A DNA stretch of 64,000 nt from Acanthacorydalis orientalis (taxonomy: Eukaryota; Arthropoda; Insecta; Megaloptera; Corydalidae), in contig CM068315.1 of NCBI GenBank assembly GCA_034766995.1, positions 44,681,162 through 44,745,161 of the forward strand. Reading direction: 5' to 3'. Below the pieces are notes generated by a model. The model had not been told where the DNA came from. It searched no databases and saw only the letters and a program-made list of their open reading frames with translations. Below, piece after piece: positions 35,686 to 47,647 of the stretch. Position 1 is the stretch's first letter. The number at the start of each line of letters is the position of its first letter. Both the position numbers and the translations under genes were made by a program.

Positions 35686-36439
35686 TTTGAATATAAAAAA
35701 GTAATTTAATAAAAATACAAAAAAATATTATAAATGACTAATTATTATACTGAATAATTAATACAAACTTGTTATAAAATAAACATTGTTAACTTGAATG
35801 ATGTATAGTGACATATTAATGTTATTTATATATTATGTCGTTGAAAATTACAAAAGACGTTCAAACTTATTTTAAACGATATTTGATGAAAAGTTGTATG
35901 AATTATTTCTTAATTACCGGAATGATGTATATAATAAGCTTATTGATATTATGATAAAATGACAAACTTTGTAAATTAAACGACTTTTAAAGTATTGACA
36001 GAATTGTGTATCAAAATTATTTGTGAATGTGGTTTTGAGGACCAGTTCTTCATTTTTATTATTTTTTAGTTCGATTATCAAAAACATATAGATAAATAAT
36101 AGTATGTAAAAATGCTTGAAATTAAATTTTGTTTGCTATTACATAAAATATTGACAATATATATTTCTTATTTTAAATATAAAATCGAATGATTAATTTT
36201 ACGACTGATATTTAATCGAATATCGGTTCACAATTTATCAAACTCTGTATTTAAAAGGAAGTGAAATTCGGATATTAATATTCTCGAGTAAAATTTTAAT
36301 ATCCGGTTGAAATTGTATGTACGTTATTATTATTTTATGCATAAAATATGAATTATTAAGTTGGTACGAATGGGAAAAAATTAAATATCCAAATCTAACA
36401 AATGCAACTTAGTAATTTACATAATTATATTTTATTGAA

Positions 36440-36442
<3 letters not shown>

Positions 36443-36514
<72 letters not shown>
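36443..36514. repeat. (TA)n microsatellite
   Basis: 72 bp uninterrupted. Confidence 0.98.
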
Positions 36515-36516
<2 letters not shown>

Positions 36517-36879
36517 AAATATAAATAAATTGATTTAATGGTTGTTATTCCAAAATATATTTGCTTGCATTGTTTAATATCAATTTTTTTAATTAAAAGT
36601 TACCAACATTACATTTGTGAAGGAAAATGTCAGTTGTAGAGATCAGGAATTTGTGTAATTGTTTTTAATTTTTTTTTGTTATATTATTTTTAAGATAATT
36701 GTGTAATGAAGTTTAATCAAATATTACTTTTTTAAAGAAGGTTTTAAAAGTCAATATTAAAAAAGTGTATGAAATTATTATTAGTTATATCTAAATTTTA
36801 GCGTTTTTTCTTTCAAAACAATTAACTTTATGTTAATTTATCATTAAAAAAACGTGTTTTACACACCACAATATTTTGA

Positions 36880-37060
36880 GGCTGTTGTTAAATTGATTTT
36901 CACAGATCAATTATTTATTCCATTCTACAAAACTATTTTTTAATTAAATTTTATTAATAATTAATTATTGATCATTTTTGATTATTGCTTGTGCGCATTT
37001 TGATGGCAACGCCATCATCACCAGAAAAGAAATCAGTGCAAGAACTGTATTGTGATTTTC
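36880..37060. repeat. FB left-arm fragment
   Basis: GTTAAATTGATTTTCACAGA, TTGATCATTTTTGATTATTG, CTTGTGCGCATTTTGATGGC and ACGCCATCATCACCAG. Confidence 0.65.
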
Positions 37061-37908
37061 AATGTATTGATTTAATTTTCAATTTTTTTTACAATCTTTT
37101 TATAATATTTTGTAGTCAACGAAATAAGAAAATTTAAAAATGTATTTTAAAATAGTCGTTTTATACAATTTAAAATTTTCGATATAAACGGTTTTCCAGA
37201 AAGTTTATCCGTAGACTAATTTATCGCTAATAGAAAAAAATTGTCATAAACCGGACTGAAACGAAAAATCACGTAAACATTTAGCTTACCGGGACCGTTT
37301 GCTGTGTAAAACATTTTCGTGAAGCTTTTATGCGTAACTTGTGGAAATCTGTACTACGTGCAAGTGGAGAATTGCAAATGTCACTTCGACAATCCCACAG
37401 TTCTCCATCACCGTTTTCGGTCGTATAAATATTCAATTCAGCCGGGTTTTAGAATTTCTATTGAATAACATAACGTGTATTCAAATTTTCTTTTGTCTGT
37501 GTATGGTTTTGCCGTTGATTATTTTGGAATTATTATTAAAAAAATGTATTCAGAATCGTTTACATTCATTAAAATCACATTGGTTTATTATATGAAAATC
37601 TCTTTTATCAGTTGTTTTATTTATTTTTTCTATGATTTACATGTTTCAAAATACTGTTGTTTATTAATAGGTAGATTAACAAAAACAGTATTTTGAAGTT
37701 AGATTACATTTTTTTCTGAAAAATGTTTGTTAAAAATTTTTAGCACTTTCCCACTCTCCCCTTTCAAAGGGATAATAGTTTCTTGAAAATAAATATATAA
37801 AAAATCTCAGGTTATAAAACGTGCAAATGATTCCCTACTTTCTATATTTGAATTAAAGTGTGTAGGTATTAATTTTTGTTATTAAAAAAGGGATTTGTGA
37901 TTGTTTTG

Positions 37909-37949
<41 letters not shown>

Positions 37950-39136
37950 TCATTAATGACTACAAATATCCCATAAATATTTTATCAACAATAAAAGCTG
38001 TACTGCAATAAATCTTTGTCATTTCGTGACATTTATTCATCCATGTATGTCCTGAATGATTGATTTGAGATTTTATGCTCATAGGAATTTTTTATACTTT
38101 ATTTGACCTTCATTATTTACACCTAGTTGAATTTTCATTACTTTTCAGGCAGTTAAAATTTCTTGAAATATTTTTATCGCATGTAGTCATTGTATCTAAA
38201 TCAAATATCAGTTTTGTTTTCAATAAAACTCACGATCGACCTAATTAGATCAGTCCCGTTCGAGAATTACGCTATGTTTCTTATAATTTGACAATAAGTC
38301 TACTTCTCAGAATCATATTAAAAAAAATAAATGAGACATTTAGACGAAGTGTCTGAAATAACGGACGTATTACAGACGTTTAAAATGAAATTATATGGTC
38401 TTAATGAATCTTCTTCGCTCTAATTGCCACATACTTTCTGTAAGTAAATATGCGTTTGTTTATTCAAGAAGTGTTTGACAAGAGATGTACTGTGGTTAAA
38501 AATTAGCAATAAAAATTAATAAGTTTTCTTAAAAGAATAATAATTCTTCTATTTAAGGTCTGATTATATATTTCTGAAATTAAATTTATACTGGAAAAAT
38601 ATATAAAATAAAATAAAGCACAAAATTTAAACAAGAATGTATAAGTATAAAAATATTTACCTATTTTCTGCAAAATATGTTTTTATATAAAGTCTAATAA
38701 TTACATTTTAAGTAGGAATGTTTATTTCCCGGTATAGAAACATCTGCTTATTTTTAGAATCCAAAAAGACGATTGTGCTTCCTCTTTATGTTTGCACACA
38801 CATAAATTGTACGTTTATATTCACAAATATAGAATAAATGACATTAACTTTTCATATGAAAACTGCGTACAACGAACACCAAACGTACGGCAAACACTGG
38901 GGCATGCTTCAAAATAATTTACATGACGTTAAAACGTAAATAAATGTTACACCTGAGCACTTTCATATTATCGTAATTAATAAGTGTAAGCACAAATAAA
39001 CAATCTATATAATTTATCAAATCTGTAAATATAACTTGACATATTTAATTTACATCAAATGTATTTATCTCGCTTGATTTATGGAATTTGGATAGTGCAT
39101 GCTCAGCTGAAAATTGTTATACTTTCGACACAATTT

Positions 39137-39141
<5 letters not shown>
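37061..39141. other. No gene recognised
   Basis: One (TA)n tract; short frames at 37341-37696 are AT-driven and hydrophobic with no family match. Confidence 0.55.
37911..37946. repeat. (TA)n microsatellite
   Basis: 36 bp. Confidence 0.98.
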
Positions 39142-39182
<41 letters not shown>

Positions 39183-39233
39183 CCTATATATATATATATA
39201 TATTATATATATATATATTATATATATATATAT

Positions 39234-39284
<51 letters not shown>

Positions 39285-39292
39285 GTGTGTGT
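39142..39292. repeat. Compound (TA)n tract
   Basis: About 150 bp with three phase-shifting TATTAT interruptions spaced about 19 bp apart, ending in (TG)n; 240 bases before the tandem duplication. Confidence 0.96.
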
Positions 39293-39534
39293 AATGCAGA
39301 TTATATAATAATATATTCTGCTAAAATTCATTATAAGTATTTTTACAATAACGTATATTCATTTTTATTTATCAAATTATTAAACTCAGACAGCTGAGTT
39401 GCTATCTTGCAATAACATATTCTCTTGTCCCCTCTTTTATCTTAATTAAATCATTAATGCCATAATTAATTCATGTCATCTTTAAATTAAATTCTCGTTC
39501 GTTTATTATACTTTGTATCAGATTAAAAAAGACT

Positions 39535-39904
39535 ACATGTTTCGAATATTGAAAAGATAAAGTATTTTGAAAGTAAAATATAAAGTATAGTTATTTCATT
39601 TCGTACTGAAATAAAATAAATTTCCAAACAATATTTTGTAAATAATATACTGAAGAAGAAAAAAGGTAAACTATTCTCTGGATTTTTTTGTTAGAAAACT
39701 AATAAACATTACAAATATTACATGTTTCGAATCTTAGAACGATAAAACATATTGAAAGTAAAAAATAAACTATAGTTATTTCGTTTCGCACTGAAATAAA
39801 ATAAATTCTCTAACAGTAGTATTTTATAAGTAATGTGCTGAAGAGGACAGATAAACTAGTAATGGAATCTGCTAGAAAAATAAGAAAGATTCTAGGTATT
39901 ACAA
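39535..39904 (+). repeat. Tandem duplication, two 185-bp units
   Basis: The block beginning ACATGTTTCGAATATTGAAA at 39535 is repeated from 39720 as ACATGTTTCGAATCTTAGAA. The shared order is AAAGTA, TATAGTTATTTC, CACTGAAATAAAATAAAT, GTATTTT.TAA.TAAT and TGCTGAAGA. The two units differ at many bases, so the duplication is old. No coding content seen. Confidence 0.8.
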
Positions 39905-40259
39905 TACTTTTCTATCAGAATATAAAAAAAAGAATGTTTTTACAGAAGTGGCTTTTACTATAGGTAAATATTTTATTTCTTTTCTATGTTCTAAATTGAC
40001 ATTTATTTTTATAGAATTATTTTAACTACAGTGCATATTTATCAATTCTCGTTTCATAAATGTTTGTACAAACATTTAAATTATTTTGAAATCGAAATTC
40101 GAGGTTTAATATGGTTCTGGATAATAGCTTTGCTACTTTTAGATTATTTTTCTTTACTATTTTTCTTATTCTTAAATCTTTTGTCACTTCTATCTCTTTT
40201 TTCGTCATTCTTTTTTTTAAATTTTAATTATTTTTGCTATTAACGATTTAAAAATAAAT

Positions 40260-40540
40260 GTTAGGTGTACAAATTAATTCGGTGCCTTTTGTTTTAAAAA
40301 AATAATATTTATTTATGGAAAAATGGAATACATTTTAATCTTCAAAACATACTCTATTATTCTCCATCTCTCGGTCAAGCGCTAATGACCTTAATTGTCG
40401 ACGCGCCTTTAAACCTCAAATAGCCAACCACTATTTCTCGGGTAACTGATGAATCTCTTGTCGAGAAAAAGATGGGGGCTTTGATTTAATGAATTTGCAA
40501 TGCATTTTCGGACCTCTTCCACTGTTTTCAAGTGGGTAAC
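40260..40540 (-). mobile_element. Mariner family M3, deletion derivative carrying an inserted short repeat
   Basis: Left end TAGGTGTACAAATTAATTCG, then the reversed transposase C-terminus and the KTVEE-type segment. Compared with the 21.1 and 45.8 kb copies, about 70 bases at roughly 40365-40440 are foreign; they include the GACGCGCC..TAAACCTCAAA repeat also found at 0.42 and 15.46 kb. A nested insertion therefore postdates this mariner copy. Confidence 0.6.
40398..40430 (+). repeat. Short repeat GACGCGCCTTTAAACCTCAA, copy 3
   Basis: Lies inside the M3 mariner copy at 40.26-40.54 kb as a foreign insert, which supports it being mobile. Confidence 0.55.
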
Positions 40541-40899
40541 AATAAAATTTAAGAAATATGATAAAAGTTTATGTTACTGAATACTTTTAAAATAAAAAAT
40601 GAAAATAATATTGATGTCACGTTTTCGGAAATACTTTTACTTGCGAACTTCAGCAGTACTATTGTTTTTTTGCTAACAAAAATCGGATCACGGCACGATT
40701 CTTGCAGCTGGCTGAATTATTTATTGTTGCACTTATTATAAATCACTCACAAGTGATATCAAACACGAATCCGAGGACAACAAAATGCTTGACGGCTAGC
40801 CAATGAACCACGTAAATCTGTTGCGCGTGCGCAGTCTTATCATTCATGTTTAATTGGTTGTAATTACAAAAGGGACCTTACTTCAAAAGCACGCCTCAT

Positions 40900-41000
40900 A
40901 AGTAACGATCAGAATGATAAGTAATCAACAATTTAATATTTTTAATCGGAAAAATATTACCTAGTTTGTGGAGGAGTAAAAAAATTGTGAAAGTATCAGG
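40900..41000. repeat. FB right-arm fragment
   Basis: AAGTAATCAACAATTTAATA, TAGTTTGTGGAGGAGTAAAA, TTGTGAAAGT. Confidence 0.45.
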
Positions 41001-41609
41001 TATATCCAAGAGATGATCATAATTTAAATGTTATCATTTTGAAGTATTTATCAATATTATTTTCTTCCTTATTTTTCTCTATATTCGCTCATATATTCAG
41101 GATTTTTTAAAATAAACTTTTAATATATTTTTTTTATATAAAAACATTTTTTAAATGCTAGCTTCATTAATATCCAACTATAAATAAAAAATGGGAAATT
41201 AATATGATTCTGTACATTGCGTACACAAATATAAAACCAATATGATCTGTTCAGATATATTTAAATTTTATACGTCCCGGTGCCAATTTTGAAAAAGTAA
41301 TAGCCTTTCTTTAAATCTTCGCGAACAGCGTATCTAAAAACACCGACGAATATTGAATATATCATTTTATACTTTAATTTATTATCACTTCGAGCGTTAA
41401 TCCCTTTATTAATTGCCGACTGTGATTTATGAAATTTGTCGATTTCAATTTTAAATGTGCCATGTATTTTTACTGCCAGGTAAAAGCTCCTGTTCGCTTT
41501 TTCATCTGCGTATTTACAGTCGAAAAAATCGTCGATTACAATAAACTCATTGTGTTATTCAATTACGCACTTTTGTGTTATTGTTTTATTTTTACTTTTG
41601 TTCGATACA

Positions 41610-41676
<67 letters not shown>

Positions 41677-41680
41677 CACA
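41610..41680. repeat. (TA)n-(CA)n compound
   Basis: Ends at the Tigger/pogo-like end. Confidence 0.97.
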
Positions 41681-42120
41681 GTGGGGCCTCGTACTACGAA
41701 CTTAATTCGTTCTATGAACCAGTTCATGATATGAAAATTTCGTGGAACGAAACACGATTTCCTATAGTATCCTATGGGAAATAAATTAATTGGTACCGGA
41801 CCCTCCACAAAAAAGACCACCATTTACATATACTATTTATTCTTTTTCATGGTTACAGATTCTTCATGTTTAGAAGCTTCAGATTTTTCAAGTATTTCTA
41901 TGTCATTGTAGAGGTCGCCCACTCTGTTCATTTCAGCTGAGTTCAAGTATCACTCCAATACTTTGTCGTCAAGCTTCTTCCAGAGGAAACATTTTTTCCA
42001 TTTCCCCCGCCTGATATTTATACAGCTTTTTCATTTCTTCTGTGGTCAGCAGTACTTAATGCTCCTCTATTAACTCCCGAGTACTTTGTTAACTCCAAGT
42101 AAAATATTCGACGCGTGGTA
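41681..42120 (-). mobile_element. Tigger/pogo-like DNA transposon remnant
   Basis: Starts GTGGGGCCTCGTACTACGAA and continues through TTAATTCGTTCTATGAACC and CCTATGGGAAATAAATTAAT, the typical long end of Tigger/pogo elements (CAGTGG..CCTCG...TACGAA..TTCGTTC). Minus strand then reads LNSAEMNRVGDLYNDIEILE and TTEEMKKLYKYQAGEMEKM, consistent with an acidic C-terminal transposase tail. Truncated; the second end was not found with confidence. Confidence 0.5.
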
Positions 42121-42250
42121 AAGTAGTGCATTCATCGATTAATCGTTATTTAAAAAATTAATATTTTTTTTAACTCGAAAATAGGGAAAAATAGTAAGGG
42201 AAGAGGTTAAACCCGGGCCCACGAATCCGGATTCATGGTTCGAAAAGTTC

Positions 42251-42272
42251 TTATTGTATGTACATACATATA

Positions 42273-42313
<41 letters not shown>

Positions 42314-42338
42314 GTATGTATGTATGTACATACAATAA
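42251..42338. repeat. Perfect palindrome with (TA)n centre
   Basis: Arms 42251-42270 (TTATTGTATGTACATACATA) and 42319-42338 are exact inverted repeats; centre is AGACA(TA)n-TCTG. Confidence 0.96.
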
Positions 42339-42603
42339 TATAAATGAAATGTAGAAGTGGAATATTTTGTTCTATAAAATTCTAAATCATATTAGGAAAT
42401 AGTTATATAAACTTTACACATTTTTAAACCGATTACTTTTCATATTAACAGTTAAAGCCATTAATTTCTGACAACCTAATGATAACTCAGCTGTAGATAT
42501 ATTATTATGCTGGAAATATTTTGTAACAGGTATGTTTTTTATGATGTTTTACATCAGCGTAGTTCAAGTGTGGGATGCGAGTTTTTTAATGTACTGTTAT
42601 ATA

Positions 42604-42630
42604 CAGTGAGCGGCAAAAGTTATTCGGTTT
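42604..42630 (+). mobile_element. Possible Tc1-like terminal repeat
   Basis: CAGTGAGCGGCAAAAGTTAT preceded by TA resembles the common Tc1-family start CAGTG..GGCAAAAGTATTC. It directly precedes the reverse-transcriptase fragment and has no partner end in view. Confidence 0.3.
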
Positions 42631-42689
42631 TAGTAAAATCATAAACGAGAATAATATTGAAATTAACCAGAGAAATCTCGATAAAAAGT

Positions 42690-43080
42690 ACAAATATTGT
42701 ACGTATGAATATATATTTTGAACGTGTTTATCTCGGAAGATACAACGATAGTCTATGATCATCTGTGTAAAGCTGAAAGCTCACCTGAAATGCTGTATCA
42801 AACGTACAGAATGAAAGTGAACGTGCAAAAGTGCGTGACGGTTCGTTCTACACCGGACGATAATCCTGCGAGGTCGTTCTCAAGAGTTCGTCGATCGTTT
42901 ACGTGAATGAGGTTAAGTATCTTAACGTGATGTTGAACAAATGACTGCCCTTTAAGAATCAAACTAGAAATGTACTCGATGAGGCCTAAAGTTAACTCTT
43001 TCGAAAAAAATTGACTTTGTCTGAGAATTGAAATTTGTGTCGACTTCATGGAATTTGTCTTAATGCGTCATTCTATCAGC
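42690..43080 (+). pseudogene. Reverse-transcriptase fragment of a non-LTR retrotransposon
   Basis: Translation gives SEDTTIVYDHLCKAESSPEM, then YRMKVNVQKCVTVRST and, after a stop and frame change, VNEVKYLNVMLN. The order (DDxx box-like segment, then G/R-MK-VN--K--V, then F/VKYL) is that of the palm-to-thumb part of LINE reverse transcriptases. The usual (A/V)DD is changed to EDT here. Broken by stops; both ends lost. May be the same family as the C-terminal remnant near 4.2 kb, but they do not overlap so this cannot be shown. Confidence 0.5.
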
Positions 43081-44269
43081 ATCAAGAGACTTCTTCATAC
43101 CTTCCAGTTTTTATTTTTATTAATTTGTTGTCAACTGAATAAAGAAAACGTAACTTAGATAAAATTGGAATATAAGTCTTAGTCAAATTCATAGTTCATT
43201 CAATGATTTAGTAATATTTTATTAGGTATTATTTCATTTGTCTAATAAAAAAAATAAAAATTTCCACTAAAAGATTTTTCTGATCCCAACAAACCATACT
43301 TTTTTTAATTATTTCTAAAAGTTCTTTAATAAATTAGTAAATATTAATAAAATATTTTTTATTATAGTTTATTAATGGAAAATTTTTCTAGTACTTTAAA
43401 ATATAACAATATCTGTATCATAAAGTAATGTTTTTGTTTCAAAAAAATTCTCACCTAAATGCATTTTTTCAAATACCACATAACAACTTAATTTTATACT
43501 GAAACTATTATAGGTTTTCAATTTATTTTTAATTGAAGTTCAATATATTATCATTGATTACAATTTTTACTGAAATCATAACCAATTTATTTTCACTTGT
43601 ATTCAAGTTCTATAACTATCTTCGATCATGAACCTCTTCGTTCCTAAAAAAGTGTAAAAAATCAAACTAGAATATTCTTAAAAAGGACCTATAAATTTTT
43701 GTTGGATTTTTTTCAAAACAGTATTATTTATATGAAAAGGAAGTTCGTAAAACTAAGTAATTTTTTTGATGTCATGCGTACAAAGATATTACTGATGAGA
43801 AAAAATCTTTTATAATCCAATAACTATATTTTTATTTGTATTTTTCTAACGTGTCGAATTTAGGTTTACCTAATATAGGGATAGCAAAAGGATTTGTTAA
43901 TTTTTTAGTTCAAGATTTTTAGAAATTCAATCGATTTACTGATAATAGTATTAATACCTGATCGGTTGTTTGCGTTCGAAAAGTAAAATGGGTGTTAATA
44001 ATACCCAATAGACATTAGAAATTAAAAAGCCATTTTATAGGGAATTTAATTTTCTACAACTTTGGTTCTCATACTTTTTTTTGGGCTATGAATATTTTTT
44101 TATTTATTGCAAAAACCTGGTTAAAAAAGTATTTTACATTTTTCTCCTTTTTCGTTCTTTTGACGTTAAAGTTATACTCTAGATAACCTACCCCCCCCCC
44201 CAACCCACAACAAGGATTAGATTGTCTATTTTGATGCAATATTCCACAGCCAGATCCATTGGACTAATA
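43081..44269. other. No gene recognised
   Basis: A weak FB-like piece near 43255-43330 (ATCCCAACAAACCAT) and an 11-base C-run near 44191. Confidence 0.5.
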
Positions 44270-44480
44270 AATCAAAAATCAAAAATGATCAATAACCAAC
44301 TATTGAACATTTTTCATCAGTACTTCATTGAACATTTTTCATCAGTATAGTAAAAGTGAATTTAGCCTCATTTAGAATTTTATTTTGAAATGATTGATTG
44401 ATCATTTGATTAATTATTTTGATCAATCAAATGATCATTTCTCTCCTAATACCATAATCGTCAGAGCATTAACATGCAGA
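44270..44480. repeat. FB copy, rearranged
   Basis: AATCAAAAATGATCAATAAC, a duplicated CATTGAACATTTTTCATCAG unit, GTAAAAGTGAATTTAGCC, then CCATAATCGTCAGAGCATTA at the end. Confidence 0.55.
44387..44441. repeat. Bulged inverted repeat inside an FB copy
   Basis: GAAATGATTGATTGATCA pairs with TGATCAATCAAATGATCATTTC, with one four-base bulge and a 15-base loop. Formed from the FB arm sequence TGATCATTT, rearranged. Confidence 0.7.
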
Positions 44481-44818
44481 AATATAAAGATATTTGATCG
44501 AGTAAAACTTAATTATACAATTGAAGAAAAAAGAAATAAATAATATACGATAAAATCTTTTGTGTATGATTTAATGATGAATTTTTGAAGTGATTTCACG
44601 GTACATTTAAAATGTCTACAATAAGTTACTACCTACAATAAATCTATACTCCAAAATCGAGAGGAAAATGTCTGAAATCACACTCTCGCATCAAAATTTA
44701 ACCAGGAACTTATTTTCAACAGCGGAAATATCTGCAAATGTATTAAATAAAAAAATAAACACTTTATTGATTATGTACGATTATAGGACGGAGCAGTGTT
44801 ATACCCAGCATACATTAC

Positions 44819-44843
44819 ATATATATATATATATATATATATA
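44819..44843. repeat. (TA)n, short
   Basis: 25 bp followed by TTGTATATATATACACAG. Confidence 0.95.
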
Positions 44844-45835
44844 TTGTATATATATACACAGAGTATGTATGTTTGTGGGTGTATGAGTATAACTAAAATG
44901 TGATTCTATTACAGAGCACAAAAAAACAAACATCAATTTAATGGTCGTATCCGCTACTTTTTTTGCATTTTCCCACCACGAAGTCAGGCGTGTTAGCACT
45001 GCCAGTGAATAATTAGCCAGCTGGCCAGCACGCTAGAAAACATATTTAATTTAATTAAAACATATAAACATCAATGTAAAAAAATTAAAAAGAAAATACG
45101 AAAAAGATGTCGTCTCATTTAATACACATGCAAATATTACAATAAATTTAATAAATGGCAACATGATATGTATTTAAAACTATTTTTTATTAATATCTAA
45201 TTAATGTAATATTATAATAGAACAATTTATTGCAGAGTACTTCCATTGTGGCCGATCTACTTGTATTTTTATTTAAATTAATTTCATAACATGCAAGTTA
45301 TATTAAAGTCTACTAAAATAATATTTTAACAGATTACGATTCTAATTATGACCCACATACAATAATACATTTTAAACTTACTTGAAAATGAATATTAATA
45401 TATTTTGTATGTCATTAATCATTTCTATAAGCAAGTTGAATAAAACAAATTAAAAGACTTTCGTCATTCATTAATATAAGTCAGTATTTTATTCGTTTTT
45501 AAGTTTAAAACAGTTTTATCTAAATAATGTTGAAAGACTGAGGTTGAACATTTAAAAATATGTCGACCTTTCCTCTACAAACTTTTTTTTTAATAATTCT
45601 AATAGAATGGTGTGTTATACATTACACGCACATATTTCGACCGTGTTATTATAAAATAAAGCTCATGCATAATATCCCGTGAAATAATATCCGTTCATCA
45701 TTTTTAGTAGCCATTCGGTGGCTTGGAAGCCTTACTCAAAATTAATATTTTATATAAAAATAAGTATATATATATATAATTAAATTTTGAATCCAAATCT
45801 TTTTTTTTATTTTATAAATAATATTTATTTATTTA
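44844..45835. other. No gene recognised
   Basis: AT-rich unique sequence; a small GC patch at 44970-45040 (GCCAGCTGGCCAGCACGC) is not assignable. Confidence 0.55.
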
Positions 45836-46165
45836 TACAAATTAATTCAATTTTTTTTCATAGAAAATGAATGTTTATTTATGGAAAAATGAAATACATT
45901 TAACTCTCAAAATATTCCTCGTTATTTTGTATAAGTCGAAGAAGTCGTAATGCATTTCCGGATCTCTTCCACTCTTTTAGCATTGTTTGCATGTTTTATG
46001 CATTACAACACCTTCCCCCAAAATTGAACAAATCATTCCCACAGCTTCAGCAGCATTTTTTTCAACTGGAATGTGAAAAATATGTAATGCCTAATGTGCT
46101 GTTTTCGAACGCAACTGCTTAGCCAAGATATATAGTGTTTTTAAATGTTGGCAATTGAAAATTCT
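45836..46165 (-). mobile_element. Mariner family M3, deletion derivative
   Basis: Minus strand reads EKNAAEAVGMICSILGEGVV (first helix-turn-helix of a mariner) joined after HKTCKQ to the C-terminal tail and the end repeat TACAAATTAATTC. Same N-to-C fusion as the 4.6 kb copy, so the fusion predates dispersal. No catalytic residues. Confidence 0.65.
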
Positions 46166-46902
46166 AAAACGACAAGGAAATAATGTAATAATTAACAAAA
46201 TTATGATTGATTCAATTGAAAGGCACAGAATTCATTTTTATACCTAATAATTTTAAATATTTATAATACTCATAATTATTATAGGAACATGTGTATAATT
46301 TAAATTCAAGATAAAAAAATCTTTATAGAAAAATAGATCTTTAAAATACTTATTCAAATGACGGCTATAGCCCACAATTAGTTTATCTATATATTAAAAA
46401 TGTTCCGTAAAATTTCACTAAAAAAAATGTGTAGAGATTTTGTATTAAATTATTATTAACGTTGATATGTAAAGCTACATGAAATTTTTACTAAGAATTA
46501 TGATATTGGTATCATAATAACTATAATTTTTTTCCAAGAATTTTGAAGAAAGTGTAATCTTGTTATGGTGTAATTGTCCTCTTTTCTCTGGACGTCCCTC
46601 ATACATTAAAACCATTCTTAAACAAATTCTTTAAAAATTTAAATAGTCATGAAAAATATAAAAATTATTTTATATCTTTCAATAAAAGTAAGCAGAAAAT
46701 TTTGATTGACATTTTTAGTAATAAAATTCCTTTTTAATGATGTGTTTGAATTTGCATTTTTAGTTGAAATTTTGAAATCGTACAGTTAAATAAAATAATC
46801 TAATATTTACATATTGTCTAAAGTATATAAGAAAATATAATAAAGGATACACTTTAAACATTTTAGAAACATTATAGATATAATTAAATTGAAGTTATAG
46901 TG

Positions 46903-46955
46903 TAGGGGTGGCCACATGAGTCACGAACGGCTCGTGTTCACTTGCGATTCCAAAA
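46903..46955 (+). mobile_element. Possible hAT-type terminal repeat
   Basis: TAGGGGTGGCCACATGAGTC followed by ACGAACGGCTCGTG resembles CAGGGGTGGCCAA.-type hAT ends with a subterminal GGCTCG. One end only; no transposase nearby. Confidence 0.3.
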
Positions 46956-47029
46956 AAAAACTACTCTATAACTACTAATCGGCCTAGACATGCAATATAA
47001 AAATATGTAAAGTTTTAACTAGTTTTTAA

Positions 47030-47195
47030 TATTTTTTTCTGTACTCGAGCGCTGTTAGGATGATGGATTCATTATCAAAGCACGCATAAGAGTAAATCAT
47101 AATGATCAATAATCATTAATTGAACATTTTTGATAAAAAAATTATACGATTTATAGGGGAGTAAAAACATTTATGAAAGCACAGACACTAATTGT
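47030..47195. repeat. FB right-arm fragment
   Basis: TCTGTACTCGAGCGCTGTTA, AAAGCACGCATAAGAG, AATGATCAATAATCATTAAT and ATTTATGAAAGCACAG. Confidence 0.6.
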
Positions 47196-47315
47196 TTTTT
47201 AAAATATTAATAAACATATTTGGAACTAATTAAAATACAATCAAAACATAAAAATGTGATACTCTTTTATCACTTCTATTAATGATAAACATAATCACAA
47301 ATCTTCTATTTGCTT

Positions 47316-47318
<3 letters not shown>

Positions 47319-47378
<60 letters not shown>
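47319..47378. repeat. (TA)n microsatellite
   Basis: 60 bp; 125 bases after an FB fragment. Confidence 0.98.
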
Positions 47379-47382
<4 letters not shown>

Positions 47383-47601
47383 ATTTTTAATATTTTTCCC
47401 AGTATTGTGGTTTCTAAAGGTCATTTAGTTGGCCTTTCCTGTTATATTATGTTACCTCAGTGATGATTTAGAAGAGAGTGTCTGATGACAATTTCAATGA
47501 ACTGTTTTTTTTACAGGTGGTTACAAAATACTACCAAGATGATGTTTTCTTAAAAGTGGTGTAGAGAATTCAATTTGAGTCATAATATTAGATTTTTAGC
47601 A

Positions 47602-47647
47602 GCGTTTAACGTTAAATTATTAAGTGAATGCTGTTAACGTTAAACGT
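47602..47647. repeat. 14-bp inverted repeat (hairpin)
   Basis: GCGTTTAACGTTAA at 47602 and TTAACGTTAAACGT at 47634 pair at 13 of 14 positions plus a G-T closing pair, with an 18-base loop. Not next to any recognised gene or element end. Confidence 0.8.

Noticed and set aside
36356..36390. TTAAGTTGGTACGAATGGGA as a solo M2 mariner end
   Set aside because: Shares only the first dozen bases with the M2 end and diverges after that; too weak in AT-rich DNA.
37341..37696. Two overlapping hydrophobic open frames
   Set aside because: Phe/Ile/Leu-rich because of base composition; no signal, motif or promoter support.
44191..44201. C-run as an assembly or functional signal
   Set aside because: A short homopolymer of 11 bases is not informative alone.
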